A program made the position numbers and the translations under genes. A DNA stretch of 34,613 nt. It comes from Bacteroidales bacterium (GTDB lineage Bacteria; Bacteroidota; Bacteroidia; Bacteroidales; Paludibacteraceae). Shown here piece by piece: positions 12,540 through 21,754 of the stretch; within the stretch, counting starts at the first letter, position 1, and the number at the start of each line of letters is the position of its first letter. The notes under the pieces were generated by a model, which was not told the DNA's origin, did not search any database, and was given only the letters and a program-made list of their open reading frames with translations. The stretch spans positions 1 through 34,613 of the forward strand of contig JAAYPI010000117.1 in NCBI GenBank assembly GCA_012519885.1. The letters are read 5' to 3'.

Positions 12540-13778
12540 ATGGTATTAGTCAACGAAAATTATCTAAAACTTTCCGAAAACTTCTTTTTTACAGAGATTG
12601 AACAACGTATTAACGCATTCAATCTAATTCATCCTAATACACATGTTATTCGGTTAGGCTTAGGTGATGTCTGTTTGCCCCTACCCGATGAAATAGTTTC
12701 TGCCATGGAGAATGCTGCCAAGGAAATGGGTAAGATAGAAACTTTCAGAGGATATGGTCCTGAAACAGGATACCGCTTTTTAATTGACAAGATTATAAAA
12801 CACGACTATAATTCGCGAGGCATTTCGCTCGAAGCAAACGAAGTTTTTGTTAGCGATGGGTCTAAGGCTGATTTAGGAAATATTGGGCATATTTTTGGAA
12901 GAGATAATATTATTGCCATTACCGATCCTGTATATCCAGTGTACGAAAATGCTGCCATTATGGGAGGTCGTTCAGGATACTTAACCAAAGATAATATTTG
13001 GAGCAACATTGTATACATCCCATGTACCGAAGAAAATAATTTTACACCCGACTTGCCCACAGAGAAAGTAGATATTATCTATTTGTGTTTTCCCAATAAC
13101 CCAACGGGAGTAGCTTTGGATAAAACTGAACTAAAAAAATGGGTGGATTACGCCATTGAAAATCAAACTATTATAATTTATGACGGTGCATACTGCTCGT
13201 ATATTACCCAAAAAGATGTGCCACGTTCAATTTACGAAATAAAAGGAGCAAAAAAAGTAGCTATCGAAATACGCAGTTTTTCTAAAACAGCTGGTTTTAC
13301 TGGATTACGTTGCTCATATACAATAGTGCCCAGAGAGCTTATGGGATATACCCTTATGGGAGAAAAAGTTGATATCAACAAACTATGGCGTAGGCGTGCT
13401 ACCACCTATTACAATGGCACATCATACATTATACAACGTGGAGCTGAAGCTTCTTATTCGTTAAAAGGGAAAAAACAGTTACAAAAGAATATTGACTATT
13501 ATATGAAAAACGCTGCTATCATTCGTAAAGAACTATTGGAGCTTGGTTTTCATGTATATGGAGGAATTAATTCCCCTCATATTTGGATTAAAACACCAAA
13601 AAATACACCATCATGGAAATTCTTCCAGCAACTGCTTTACGAATCGCATATTGTTTGCACACCAGGAGCAGGATTTGGTCAGTTTGGCGAAGGGTATTTC
13701 CGCTTTTCCGGATTCAATACCCGCGAAAACACCATCGAAGCAATGGAAAGAATGCAGGTGTGGAGAAATAGGATATAA
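12540..13778 (+). CDS. dapL: LL-diaminopimelate aminotransferase
   Basis: A PLP-dependent class I/II aminotransferase of 412 residues that converts tetrahydrodipicolinate directly to LL-diaminopimelate using glutamate, the short route to lysine and peptidoglycan cross-links. The family N-terminus is intact (NENYLKLSENFFFTEI), followed by RLGLGDV, the substrate-loop FRGYGPETGY at 69-78, DGSKADLGN at 106-114, FPNNPTG at 184-190, the cofactor Asp215 and Tyr218, and the Schiff-base lysine K249 in SFSKTAGFTG. Length and motifs match the typical enzyme of about 410 residues. It stands alone, divergent from yigZ. Confidence 0.95.
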   Translation: MVLVNENYLKLSENFFFTEIEQRINAFNLIHPNTHVIRLGLGDVCLPLPDEIVSAMENAAKEMGKIETFRGYGPETGYRFLIDKIIKHDYNSRGISLEANEVFVSDGSKADLGNIGHIFGRDNIIAITDPVYPVYENAAIMGGRSGYLTKDNIWSNIVYIPCTEENNFTPDLPTEKVDIIYLCFPNNPTGVALDKTELKKWVDYAIENQTIIIYDGAYCSYITQKDVPRSIYEIKGAKKVAIEIRSFSKTAGFTGLRCSYTIVPRELMGYTLMGEKVDINKLWRRRATTYYNGTSYIIQRGAEASYSLKGKKQLQKNIDYYMKNAAIIRKELLELGFHVYGGINSPHIWIKTPKNTPSWKFFQQLLYESHIVCTPGAGFGQFGEGYFRFSGFNTRENTIEAMERMQVWRNRI

Positions 13779-13872
13779 CACGAAAGTATGTTTTCAATTT
13801 CGATTTTTCAATATTCAATATCCTTTTTTGTACATACAACTCTTTTTATTTTTAATCAATAAAACCTTAAAA

Positions 13873-13880
13873 TACCTTTG
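13873..13880 (+). promoter_or_regulatory. Candidate -7 promoter box for the TonB-dependent receptor
   Basis: TACCTTTG is an exact TAnnTTTG match ending 23 bases before the ATG at 13904. Upstream is T-rich, without a clear TTTG at the expected distance. Confidence 0.5.
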
Positions 13881-13903
13881 CTTTCATTAAGTATAAATGT
13901 ACA

Positions 13904-16288
13904 ATGAAAAGCAAACTATCGGGTATTATTATTGTGAGTATGTTATTGTGTATAAACAATTATGTACAAGCCAACAATGTTCAAATCAGAGGAGAAGTAG
14001 TAGATGCCTTTAGCGGACATGCTATTATAGGAGCAACAGTGATTATTGAGAATTCTAATCCAATAATTGGTTGTATTTCTGATTATGATGGCAATTTTGT
14101 GTTATCTAACTTACAACCAGGAAGATACACCATTAATGTATCTTCTGTGGGTTATCATCCCGCCAGCATTCATAATATGATGGCAATTAGTGGAAAAGAT
14201 AATGTTCTTGTATTTAAGCTTGAAGAAAAAATTAATCACCTTAAGGATATTATTGTTACAGCCAATAATAACAAATTTGATGCAATTAATGAATTTGCAT
14301 TTACAAGTGCACGGTCATTTACTGTAGAAGAAACTGAAAGATTTGCTGGCAGTTGGAATGATCCGAGTAGAATGGTGTCTAATTTTGCAGGTGTAATGAG
14401 CAGTAATGATGCCCGTAATGATATTATCATAAGAGGAAACTCACCAAGCGGATTATTATGGAATATAGATGGTGTAAATGTTGTAAATCCTAATCATTTT
14501 GGTTCTCAAGGAACTACTGGAGGTCCAATAAGTATGCTTAACAGCAATCTTTTGGCAAACTCCGATTTTATTACGGGTGCTTTTCCTAGTGAATATGGTA
14601 ATGCTTTATCGGGAGTGTTTGATTTAAATCTGAGATCAGGAAATAGAGAAAGATTTGAATTTATGGGACAAATTGGCTTGAATGGTTTTGAAGGGTTAGT
14701 TGAAGGTCCTTTAAAACTTGGAAAGAACTTACAAAATGGCTCATTTATAGTAGATTATCGTTATTCTACATTAAAAGTTTTACGCGATATTGGTTTCGAT
14801 TTTGGCACAGGTGATGCCATTCCGAAGTATCAAGATTTAGCAGTATTAATTGACCTCCCAACAAAAAATTCTGGACGTTTTAAGTTTACAGGAATTACCG
14901 GGAAAAGCAATATCGAAATAGGAAGAAACTTTGATGAACAAGAAGCATTGGGAAAAGGTCCTATGAATTCAGCGTCAGATTTTTCTGGAAATGTTCTGAT
15001 TGGAATTTTATCACACACATATATGTGTAACGAAAAAACAAGAATTAAATCTTCTATATCTTTTCAGGAAAGTGGCAATGAAATTATAAATGATACGATA
15101 GATTACATCAACAAAACCTATTTTAATTACTATGCCGCCAATCAGAATGAGAAAAAAGTTACTGCATCTTTTCAAATAAAACACAGGGTAAATGTTCAAA
15201 ATAATTTTACGGTTGGGTTAATTGGCAATCAACTTATTACCTCATACCATGATTCTGTATGGGTAAATGAGTATGCAATACGGAAATATCTAAGAAATAT
15301 TGACAAAAAAAATAGTTCACTTGTGCAAGCTTATGCAACGTGGCAACACAAGTTCTCTGACAATTTGATTGTAAATTCTGGTTTGCATAGTCAATATTAC
15401 GACCTCAACCAACAGCTAAGTTTTGAACCTCGAATAAGTGGATTATGGAAATTTTCTCCTAACCAACAAATTAGTTTTGGATATGGATTACATAGTCAAT
15501 TGCAACCCAGAATTATATATTTCACAAAAGAATACGATTATACTACGAATATGTACGGAAATGATAATCAACATATTGGATTTTCTCGTGCTCATCATTA
15601 TGTAATGGGATATGATATACGCATTGGTAGAAATTTCAGAATAAAAACCGAGGGGTATTATCAAAACTTATTTGATATTCCAATTTCTTCGCAAAATGTA
15701 CAATATTCGATGCTTAATACAGGTAGTAGCTATTATTATGAACCCGTATATGGTTTAGAAAATTCGGGTAAAGGCAGAAATTATGGTGTAGAGTTAACTG
15801 TAGAACAGTTTATGCACAAAGGACTATATTTTCTACTTACAGGTTCGCTGTTTGACTCAAAATATAAAGCTTATGACCAAATATGGCGTAATACAGCTTT
15901 TAATACAAATTATGCAAGCAATTTGTTGGCTGGTTATGAAATGCGTGTTGGTAAAAAACATTTTCTTACCTTCGATATTCGCACTGTTTGGTCGGGAGGA
16001 CTGCGATATACGCCAATTGACTTAAACATGTCAATATTAACTGGTGAAGAAGTAATAAGTGTTGACAAAACGAATGAAGAACAATTTCCAGATTACATAA
16101 GATGCGATTTTCGAACCGGATTTAAATACAACTCTAAAAAAATTACGCAAGAAATTGGCATTGATTTAAATAACGTTACAAACCACCAAAATATATTTTC
16201 ACAACATTATAATAAAGCTACTCAACAAATTTCAACAGTATATCAACAAGGATTTATGCTTATTTTGTTTTATCGTATTAATTTATAA
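13904..16288 (+). CDS. TonB-dependent outer-membrane receptor with CarboxypepD_reg-like domain
   Basis: The 794-residue protein starts with a signal peptide (about 1-23, ending YVQA). A carboxypeptidase-regulatory-like beta domain follows (about 26-112: VQIRGEVVDAFSGHAIIGAT ... LQPGRYTINVSSVGY). The plug spans about 115-230, with NDIIIRGNSPSGLLWNIDG and the conserved EYGNALSGVFDLNLRSGN. The rest is a beta barrel ending in an aromatic C-terminus (LILFYRINL). It belongs to the single-protein TonB receptor class, not a SusC/SusD pair, since no SusD gene follows. The ligand is unknown. The histidine kinase and LytTR regulator directly downstream could control it or sense the same signal. Confidence 0.9.
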   Translation: MKSKLSGIIIVSMLLCINNYVQANNVQIRGEVVDAFSGHAIIGATVIIENSNPIIGCISDYDGNFVLSNLQPGRYTINVSSVGYHPASIHNMMAISGKDNVLVFKLEEKINHLKDIIVTANNNKFDAINEFAFTSARSFTVEETERFAGSWNDPSRMVSNFAGVMSSNDARNDIIIRGNSPSGLLWNIDGVNVVNPNHFGSQGTTGGPISMLNSNLLANSDFITGAFPSEYGNALSGVFDLNLRSGNRERFEFMGQIGLNGFEGLVEGPLKLGKNLQNGSFIVDYRYSTLKVLRDIGFDFGTGDAIPKYQDLAVLIDLPTKNSGRFKFTGITGKSNIEIGRNFDEQEALGKGPMNSASDFSGNVLIGILSHTYMCNEKTRIKSSISFQESGNEIINDTIDYINKTYFNYYAANQNEKKVTASFQIKHRVNVQNNFTVGLIGNQLITSYHDSVWVNEYAIRKYLRNIDKKNSSLVQAYATWQHKFSDNLIVNSGLHSQYYDLNQQLSFEPRISGLWKFSPNQQISFGYGLHSQLQPRIIYFTKEYDYTTNMYGNDNQHIGFSRAHHYVMGYDIRIGRNFRIKTEGYYQNLFDIPISSQNVQYSMLNTGSSYYYEPVYGLENSGKGRNYGVELTVEQFMHKGLYFLLTGSLFDSKYKAYDQIWRNTAFNTNYASNLLAGYEMRVGKKHFLTFDIRTVWSGGLRYTPIDLNMSILTGEEVISVDKTNEEQFPDYIRCDFRTGFKYNSKKITQEIGIDLNNVTNHQNIFSQHYNKATQQISTVYQQGFMLILFYRINL

Positions 16289-16323
16289 GCACATTTTCAA
16301 TTGGTAGTGCCATAAATTTTATG

Positions 16324-16331
16324 TAATTTCG
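16324..16331 (+). promoter_or_regulatory. Weak -7-like box before the histidine kinase
   Basis: TAATTTCG is one base off TAnnTTTG, 12 bases before the kinase ATG, with an upstream TTG about 22 bases away. It could give the two-component genes their own promoter. Confidence 0.3.
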
Positions 16332-16343
16332 CACAAAACTACT

Positions 16344-17387
16344 ATGAATATGGAACCCAATAGAAAAGGTTTTTTATCCCATTTTATTATCTATTCAAGA
16401 TGGTACACGGTATTGATATTGACAAGTATCATTAGTATAATTATTGGTTTTGTTATTTCATATTTTTTAGATTTTCGTCTTACTGGATGGCATTATTACC
16501 TACGTGTATTGGCTACAACCTTGGTATTATGGATTGGATGTTCTACTATTGTAATATATACTTGGAAAAAATACCCATGGATTTTGATGCCATTTAAACA
16601 TTTGACGATGGAGGTAATAGGCGTTTTTTGTCTATTAACATTATACTTTGGATTTACATTATTGATTTATATGTATTCACATGTAGGTACTAGTTTAATT
16701 CAAAGCATTGAAATACATTCCATTGCATTTATTATTATAACTTTTACCACTTTTTTCATTTTGGCTATACATGAAGCTATATTGTTTTACAACCAATGGC
16801 ACGAACATTATTCAAAATCAATTCGACTAGAAAAAGATACTATTGAGGCTCAATACAATTTACTCAAAACTCAAATTAATCCACATTTTTTATTCAATAG
16901 CCTTACTAGCCTAATGAGCATGGTTGATGGCAACCCTAAAGCCGAAAAGTATATACAAACTTTATCTGATTATCTGAGATATATGCTGGCAGACAATATA
17001 AATGAATTAATAACACTAAAAGATGAGGTGAATAACGTAACTAAATTCTTTTATTTACAAAAAATCCGATTTGAAAACAACATCCATCTTAAAATTAGGA
17101 TTGATGATGTGGCATTAAACAAAAAAATTGTACCTTTGGTATTACAAATATTGCTTGAAAATTGCATTAAACATAATATCATTGCAAATAAAATGCCTTT
17201 ATATATAGAGATTTATAATGATGAGAACTATGTAAGCATTAAAAATAATTTGCAAATTAAAACAAGCAAACAATCCATTGGTAAGGGTATTAAAAATATT
17301 GAAGGACGCTACCAATTTTTATCAGCTAATGCCATAAAAATATCAAAAACAAATGAAACGTTTACAGTATCTGTGCCATTGTTATAA
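16344..17387 (+). CDS. LytS/YehU-type sensor histidine kinase
   Basis: A 347-residue inner-membrane kinase. Four hydrophobic segments (about residues 20-41, 53-73, 90-112, 124-148) form the sensor part, followed by a short coiled linker. The His_kinase domain has the phospho-acceptor motif TQINPHFLFNSL with His181, and the ATP-binding N box QILLENCIKHNI with Asn273; a short GKGIKNI segment serves as G box. It autophosphorylates and passes the phosphate to a LytTR regulator, encoded five bases downstream. The signal is unknown; no periplasmic sensor domain is present, so sensing is likely within the membrane. A second ATG two codons on is possible. Confidence 0.9.
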   Translation: MNMEPNRKGFLSHFIIYSRWYTVLILTSIISIIIGFVISYFLDFRLTGWHYYLRVLATTLVLWIGCSTIVIYTWKKYPWILMPFKHLTMEVIGVFCLLTLYFGFTLLIYMYSHVGTSLIQSIEIHSIAFIIITFTTFFILAIHEAILFYNQWHEHYSKSIRLEKDTIEAQYNLLKTQINPHFLFNSLTSLMSMVDGNPKAEKYIQTLSDYLRYMLADNINELITLKDEVNNVTKFFYLQKIRFENNIHLKIRIDDVALNKKIVPLVLQILLENCIKHNIIANKMPLYIEIYNDENYVSIKNNLQIKTSKQSIGKGIKNIEGRYQFLSANAIKISKTNETFTVSVPLL

Positions 17388-17392
17388 GAAAT

Positions 17393-18157
17393 ATGTGTAT
17401 GTTGAAAATATTAATCATTGAAGATGAAAAACCCGCCTTGGCATTGTTAGAAAAAATGCTGGCTCAAACAATCAATAATTTTACAATTATTGGAAGATGT
17501 GATAGCATTGAGTCAAGCATAACTTTCTTGAAGAAGCACCAAGATATTGATTTAATTTTTATGGATATACACCTGGGAGATGGCAATAGTTTTGATATAT
17601 TCTTACAAATACAGATTGATACACCTATCATTTTTACTACTGCTTTTGATATGTATGCAATAAAAGCATTTGAACTAAACAGCATTGATTATTTGTTGAA
17701 ACCCATAAAAAAAGAAGATTTAACTAGATCAATTGAGAAATTTTATAAGTCGAAAAAACATTTACAACAATTCGATATTCAATATTTATCTTCCATTATT
17801 TCTAATCGTTCTAATATTTATAAAGAACGGTTTTTGGTGTATATCGGAAACAATATAAAAGCAATTATGACAAGTGATATTGCCTATTTTTATTCACTTG
17901 ATAGTGCCACATACCTTGTAACACACAATGGCAATACTTATGATGTAAATATGTCGTTGGAACAATTGATTGGTGTTTTAGACCCACAAATCTTTTTTAG
18001 AATTAACAGACAATACATTGTTGCATTTAGTGCTATCGACAAGATACAATTACTTTCTACCAACCGAATTAAAATACTATTATTGCCCCCCACAGATAAA
18101 GAAATACTTGTAAGTAGCAATAAAAATCAGTTGTTTAAAGAATGGTTAAATAGATGA
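17393..18157 (+). CDS. LytTR-family response regulator
   Basis: The 254-residue protein has a receiver domain (about 5-120) with the acidic pair ED at 10-11, phospho-acceptor Asp58 in FMDIHL, a conserved Thr in FTTAFD and the lysine of YLLKPI. A LytTR DNA-binding domain follows (about 148-254), with FYSLDSATYLVTHNG and FRINRQYIV. It should bind paired direct repeats upstream of target genes when phosphorylated by the kinase encoded just upstream. A start at the second ATG (two codons later) is equally likely. Targets are unknown; the TonB receptor gene is the obvious candidate. Confidence 0.9.
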   Translation: MCMLKILIIEDEKPALALLEKMLAQTINNFTIIGRCDSIESSITFLKKHQDIDLIFMDIHLGDGNSFDIFLQIQIDTPIIFTTAFDMYAIKAFELNSIDYLLKPIKKEDLTRSIEKFYKSKKHLQQFDIQYLSSIISNRSNIYKERFLVYIGNNIKAIMTSDIAYFYSLDSATYLVTHNGNTYDVNMSLEQLIGVLDPQIFFRINRQYIVAFSAIDKIQLLSTNRIKILLLPPTDKEILVSSNKNQLFKEWLNR

Positions 18158-18200
18158 AAAATAGTTTTTATAACTGAAAAAATTGTTATCTATCTATTCT

Positions 18201-18208
18201 TATATTTG
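18201..18208 (+). promoter_or_regulatory. Candidate -7 promoter box for uvrB
   Basis: TATATTTG is an exact TAnnTTTG match 45 bases before the uvrB ATG. A TTG at 18183-18185 is 15 bases upstream, shorter than the usual spacing. Confidence 0.4.
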
Positions 18209-18253
18209 CTTGTATCAATATAAGTCATTACATTCGCGTAAATAATCTTATCT

Positions 18254-20272
18254 ATGGATTTCGAACTCGTTTCTCCTTATAAACCAACTGGCGACCAACC
18301 TCAAGCTATCGAACAATTAACTAGTGGCATTTTGGGTGGAATAAGCGACCAAACCTTATTAGGGGTTACTGGTTCGGGTAAAACATTTACCATAGCCAAT
18401 GTGATTGAGCAAGTAAATAAACCTACTCTCGTTTTAAGTCACAATAAAACTTTAGCTGCTCAATTATACAGAGAATTTAAAAGTTTTTTTCCGAACAATG
18501 CAGTTGAGTACTTTGTTTCGTACTACGATTACTACCAGCCAGAAGCATACTTACCGACCACTGATACCTATATAGAAAAAGATTTAGCCATAAATGATGA
18601 AATAGAGCGTCTTAGGCTCTCTACTACTTCATCTCTACTTTCTGGCAGACAGGATATTATTGTTGTTTCTTCCGTTTCGTGTATCTATGGTATTGGTAAT
18701 CCTGATGACTTTACGAATAATGTAATTAACATCAAACAAGGAGAACAAATAGTGCGTGATGTGTTTCTCAGACAATTAGTATCATCCATGTATAACCGAA
18801 ATGAAATTGACTTTCAGCGGGGTAATTTTAGGGTAAAAGGAGATACTGTCGACATTTGGCTTGCGTATGCTGACATTATGTTACGTGTCATTTTCTGGGG
18901 AAACGAAATAGAAAGCATTAGTACCCACGACCCATTGCACTTATTCACACTAGAGCATCACGACGCTTATAAAATATTTCCTGCTACTATTTTTGTTACT
19001 ACCAAAGATAGTATTCATAGAGCTATTGGCGAAATAGAAATTGATTTGGGGAAACATGTTGATTATATGAAATCAATTGGCAAGCATTACGAAGCCAAAC
19101 GATTATACGAACGTGTAACTTACGACTTAGAAATGATACGGGAGTTAGGCTACTGCTCTGGCATCGAAAATTATTCTCGTTATTTTGATGGTAGAGAACC
19201 TGGTTCTCCTCCGTTTTGTCTGTTAGATTTCTTTCCAAAAGACTTTTTAATGGTTATAGACGAAAGTCACGTAACGCTCCCTCAAATACGTGCCATGTAT
19301 GGTGGCGATGCTGCTCGCAAAAAGAACCTTGTTGAATATGGCTTTCGATTACCTGCAGCCATGGATAACAGACCTCTTACATTTGATGAATTTAACGAAC
19401 ACAAAAAACAAACTATTTACGTAAGTGCTACTCCTGCTGATTACGAATTAGAGCGTTGTAATGGTATTGTTGTAGAACAAGTAATTCGCCCAACTGGTTT
19501 GCTCGACCCCATTATCGAAGTGCGTCCTAGTTTGAATCAAATAGACGATTTACAAGAAGAAATTGTACAACGTGTACAAAAACAAGAACGTGTACTAATT
19601 ACCACTCTTACAAAACGTATGGCAGAAGAATTGCATCTCTACCTACAACGTGCAGGGGTACGATGTACATACATACACTCTGATGTGGATACGCTTGAAA
19701 GGGTGGAAATATTAGATCACTTACGTTCTGGATTTTATGATGTATTAATAGGTGTAAACTTACTAAGAGAGGGGCTTGATTTGCCACAAGTATCGTTAGT
19801 CGCTATTCTTGATGCTGATAAAGAAGGCTTTCTTCGTTCGCATCGCTCGCTTACCCAAACAGCTGGTAGAGCCGCACGCAACCTCAACGGAAAAGTGATT
19901 ATGTATGCTGACAAAATAACCGAAAGCATGCGGAAAACAATCGACGAAACGAACAGACGAAGAGAAAAACAACTTGCGTACAATGCCGAACATAATATTA
20001 CACCAACTGCCATAGCTCAACACGCACACGCAACGTTAAAAAACAAAGAATTATACACAGACCATCCAACATACTCAATGGACAATAGCATGGTAGATGT
20101 TGCTGCTGACCCAATTGTTCAATACATGAACAAGACACAACTCCAAAAATCTATAGAAAAAACAAAAAAACAGATGCAAGAAGCCTCTAAAAATATGGAA
20201 TTCTTAGAGGCTGCTCAGTATCGTAATGAGTTAGCAAAATTACAAGAGATTTTGAAATCAAAGAATAGCTAA
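18254..20272 (+). CDS. uvrB: Excinuclease ABC subunit B
   Basis: UvrB is the damage-verifying helicase-like subunit of nucleotide excision repair, loaded by UvrA and then bound by UvrC. The 672-residue protein has Walker A GVTGSGKT at 37-44, the beta-hairpin YYDYYQPEAYLP near 92-103 that inserts at the lesion, the DESHVT Walker B box near 336, the helicase motif VLIGVNLLREGLDLP and the QTAGRAARN motif VI, and a C-terminal UVR domain (about 630-668) that contacts UvrC. Length and order are standard. Its stop overlaps by four bases the stop of the convergent DUF2490 gene. Confidence 0.97.
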   Translation: MDFELVSPYKPTGDQPQAIEQLTSGILGGISDQTLLGVTGSGKTFTIANVIEQVNKPTLVLSHNKTLAAQLYREFKSFFPNNAVEYFVSYYDYYQPEAYLPTTDTYIEKDLAINDEIERLRLSTTSSLLSGRQDIIVVSSVSCIYGIGNPDDFTNNVINIKQGEQIVRDVFLRQLVSSMYNRNEIDFQRGNFRVKGDTVDIWLAYADIMLRVIFWGNEIESISTHDPLHLFTLEHHDAYKIFPATIFVTTKDSIHRAIGEIEIDLGKHVDYMKSIGKHYEAKRLYERVTYDLEMIRELGYCSGIENYSRYFDGREPGSPPFCLLDFFPKDFLMVIDESHVTLPQIRAMYGGDAARKKNLVEYGFRLPAAMDNRPLTFDEFNEHKKQTIYVSATPADYELERCNGIVVEQVIRPTGLLDPIIEVRPSLNQIDDLQEEIVQRVQKQERVLITTLTKRMAEELHLYLQRAGVRCTYIHSDVDTLERVEILDHLRSGFYDVLIGVNLLREGLDLPQVSLVAILDADKEGFLRSHRSLTQTAGRAARNLNGKVIMYADKITESMRKTIDETNRRREKQLAYNAEHNITPTAIAQHAHATLKNKELYTDHPTYSMDNSMVDVAADPIVQYMNKTQLQKSIEKTKKQMQEASKNMEFLEAAQYRNELAKLQEILKSKNS

Positions 20273-21051
20273 AACCTATATTGATAAGCAATTCCAAGTA
20301 CATGGTTATGCTCTTTTTCGGTTGTTATGGTTACTCGCCCGCTATTGCGTCCTATATTCACATCCTTACTCATTTCATCCTCATAAAAATAATACAATTC
20401 TATTCGGCTTCTCGCATCCAAGCGATAAGTAAAACCTCCTGTGTATCGCATTGTTTCTAACCAAACGTCACTAATATAAGCAGGATTGTTCAACGGATTA
20501 AACATTTCTACAGAAACATATGGCTTTAAAGGAATACTCCAAAAACTGTACTCAGCCTGCATTCGAGTACGAGAAATGATTTGTGGATTTGATTTTTCTA
20601 AGGGATTAACAGAATCTGTACGTAAGGTACCGTTTAATCGTTGTCGCAAACTGAATTCAAATTGACCAACTGGATAGGAAAATGAAACACTCAATATTCC
20701 TCTGTGTCTAAAATCTAAATATCCTTGATAATTAGTACTCGCTTTTCCTTTTTGCTGTATTAACCTATGTTGATAAGCTAAACTTGTATGAAAATAGGGA
20801 TTGATACGATACGTAACAGCTACCGTCGAATACAATCTATCAAACGTTGAAATATCATCACGAAACCTTACTTCTTCTTCTAAAGAAACAGACCAAAAAC
20901 GATTGAATCTGTTAGAAATCTCAGCTGAAAGCCTTAAACCCACATCGCTCTCTTCTGTTTCATCATACACTATATTTTGTGCATATAGATTGGAAACAAA
21001 ATAAATAAAGAGAACTATAAGACTAAATCGTATCCTCGTTTTACCCAACAT
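20269..21051 (-). CDS. DUF2490 family beta-barrel-like protein
   Basis: The product, about 260 residues from ATG 21051, has a signal peptide (MLGKTRIRFSLIVLFIYF, cleavage near YAQ) and then alternating amphipathic strands rich in aromatic residues, ending in AYQYRF, as expected of a small outer-membrane barrel. It fits DUF2490, a family of unknown function in Bacteroidota. The open frame extends upstream to 21078, but the start at 21051 gives the natural signal peptide and an 11-base overlap with the DUF4956 gene. As last gene of the VTC operon it may be the outer-membrane part of a polymer-related system (inference). Confidence 0.7.
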   Translation of the reverse strand: MLGKTRIRFSLIVLFIYFVSNLYAQNIVYDETEESDVGLRLSAEISNRFNRFWSVSLEEEVRFRDDISTFDRLYSTVAVTYRINPYFHTSLAYQHRLIQQKGKASTNYQGYLDFRHRGILSVSFSYPVGQFEFSLRQRLNGTLRTDSVNPLEKSNPQIISRTRMQAEYSFWSIPLKPYVSVEMFNPLNNPAYISDVWLETMRYTGGFTYRLDARSRIELYYFYEDEMSKDVNIGRNSGRVTITTEKEHNHVLGIAYQYRF

Positions 21052-21754
21052 ATTGGTTGATTTTACCAATTGCATCAATACTATTTGATTCGCCTGGTCC
21101 TAATACATAATATATCTTTACAAAAGCTACATCACGTAAAAAATCAATATGACCTACTTCAAATTTTTCAATCTTTAATCCTGTTCGTTTTTCTAAATCG
21201 GCTTTTAGTTCTTCTCTTTTTTCAGGAACTATTAAATCAATTTTTTCGTACAACACTAATTTTGACGATGTATGTTTTAATACTTTTTGATTCTCAATAA
21301 TATATGCAAGAATAACAAATAATAAATTTGTAGCTACTAATTCAGCATAGCTTACTGTCATCGATAAACCATTAATTACAGAAATACCTGTAATTACAAA
21401 CAAATAAGTCATTTCTCTAATGGGAACAGTTTCAGTACGATAACGCATCATACCAAAAATAGCAAACAAACCAAGTGTAAGTCCAATGTGCAAATCAACA
21501 TTCTTCATTAAGAATATTAATAAAAACATGGTGGTGCTAAACATAATAAAGGTTACATAATAATCACGTCTTTTACTTTTTTTGTAATAAAAAAACTGCA
21601 CTAGCACCCAACACACTAACATGTTGAACACAAAACGCATTAATAAGTGCAATAAACTAGTAGCATCGAATAGTGCAACTCCTAAAAAATCAATGGTAGA
21701 GGTTTCTCCAAATTCCGCAGCAATACTGGGATCAAAAGTTGTTAAATCTGTCAT
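21041..21754 (-). CDS. DUF4956 membrane protein
   Basis: A 237-residue protein with about four hydrophobic segments between residues 35 and 155, including the family-typical GLFAIFGMMRYRTETVPIRE, then a cytoplasmic domain of about 75 residues. DUF4956 proteins have no proven activity but are repeatedly found beside VTC-domain proteins. The start codon overlaps the stop of the VTC gene in an ATGA arrangement, implying translational coupling. I infer that it works with the VTC protein, perhaps as its membrane anchor or exporter of the polymer. Confidence 0.85.
   Translation of the reverse strand: MTDLTTFDPSIAAEFGETSTIDFLGVALFDATSLLHLLMRFVFNMLVCWVLVQFFYYKKSKRRDYYVTFIMFSTTMFLLIFLMKNVDLHIGLTLGLFAIFGMMRYRTETVPIREMTYLFVITGISVINGLSMTVSYAELVATNLLFVILAYIIENQKVLKHTSSKLVLYEKIDLIVPEKREELKADLEKRTGLKIEKFEVGHIDFLRDVAFVKIYYVLGPGESNSIDAIGKINQYVG

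Noticed and set aside
13543-13890. 115-codon plus-strand frame overlapping the end of dapL
   Set aside because: Out-of-frame shadow of dapL running into the intergenic region; no start context or family features.
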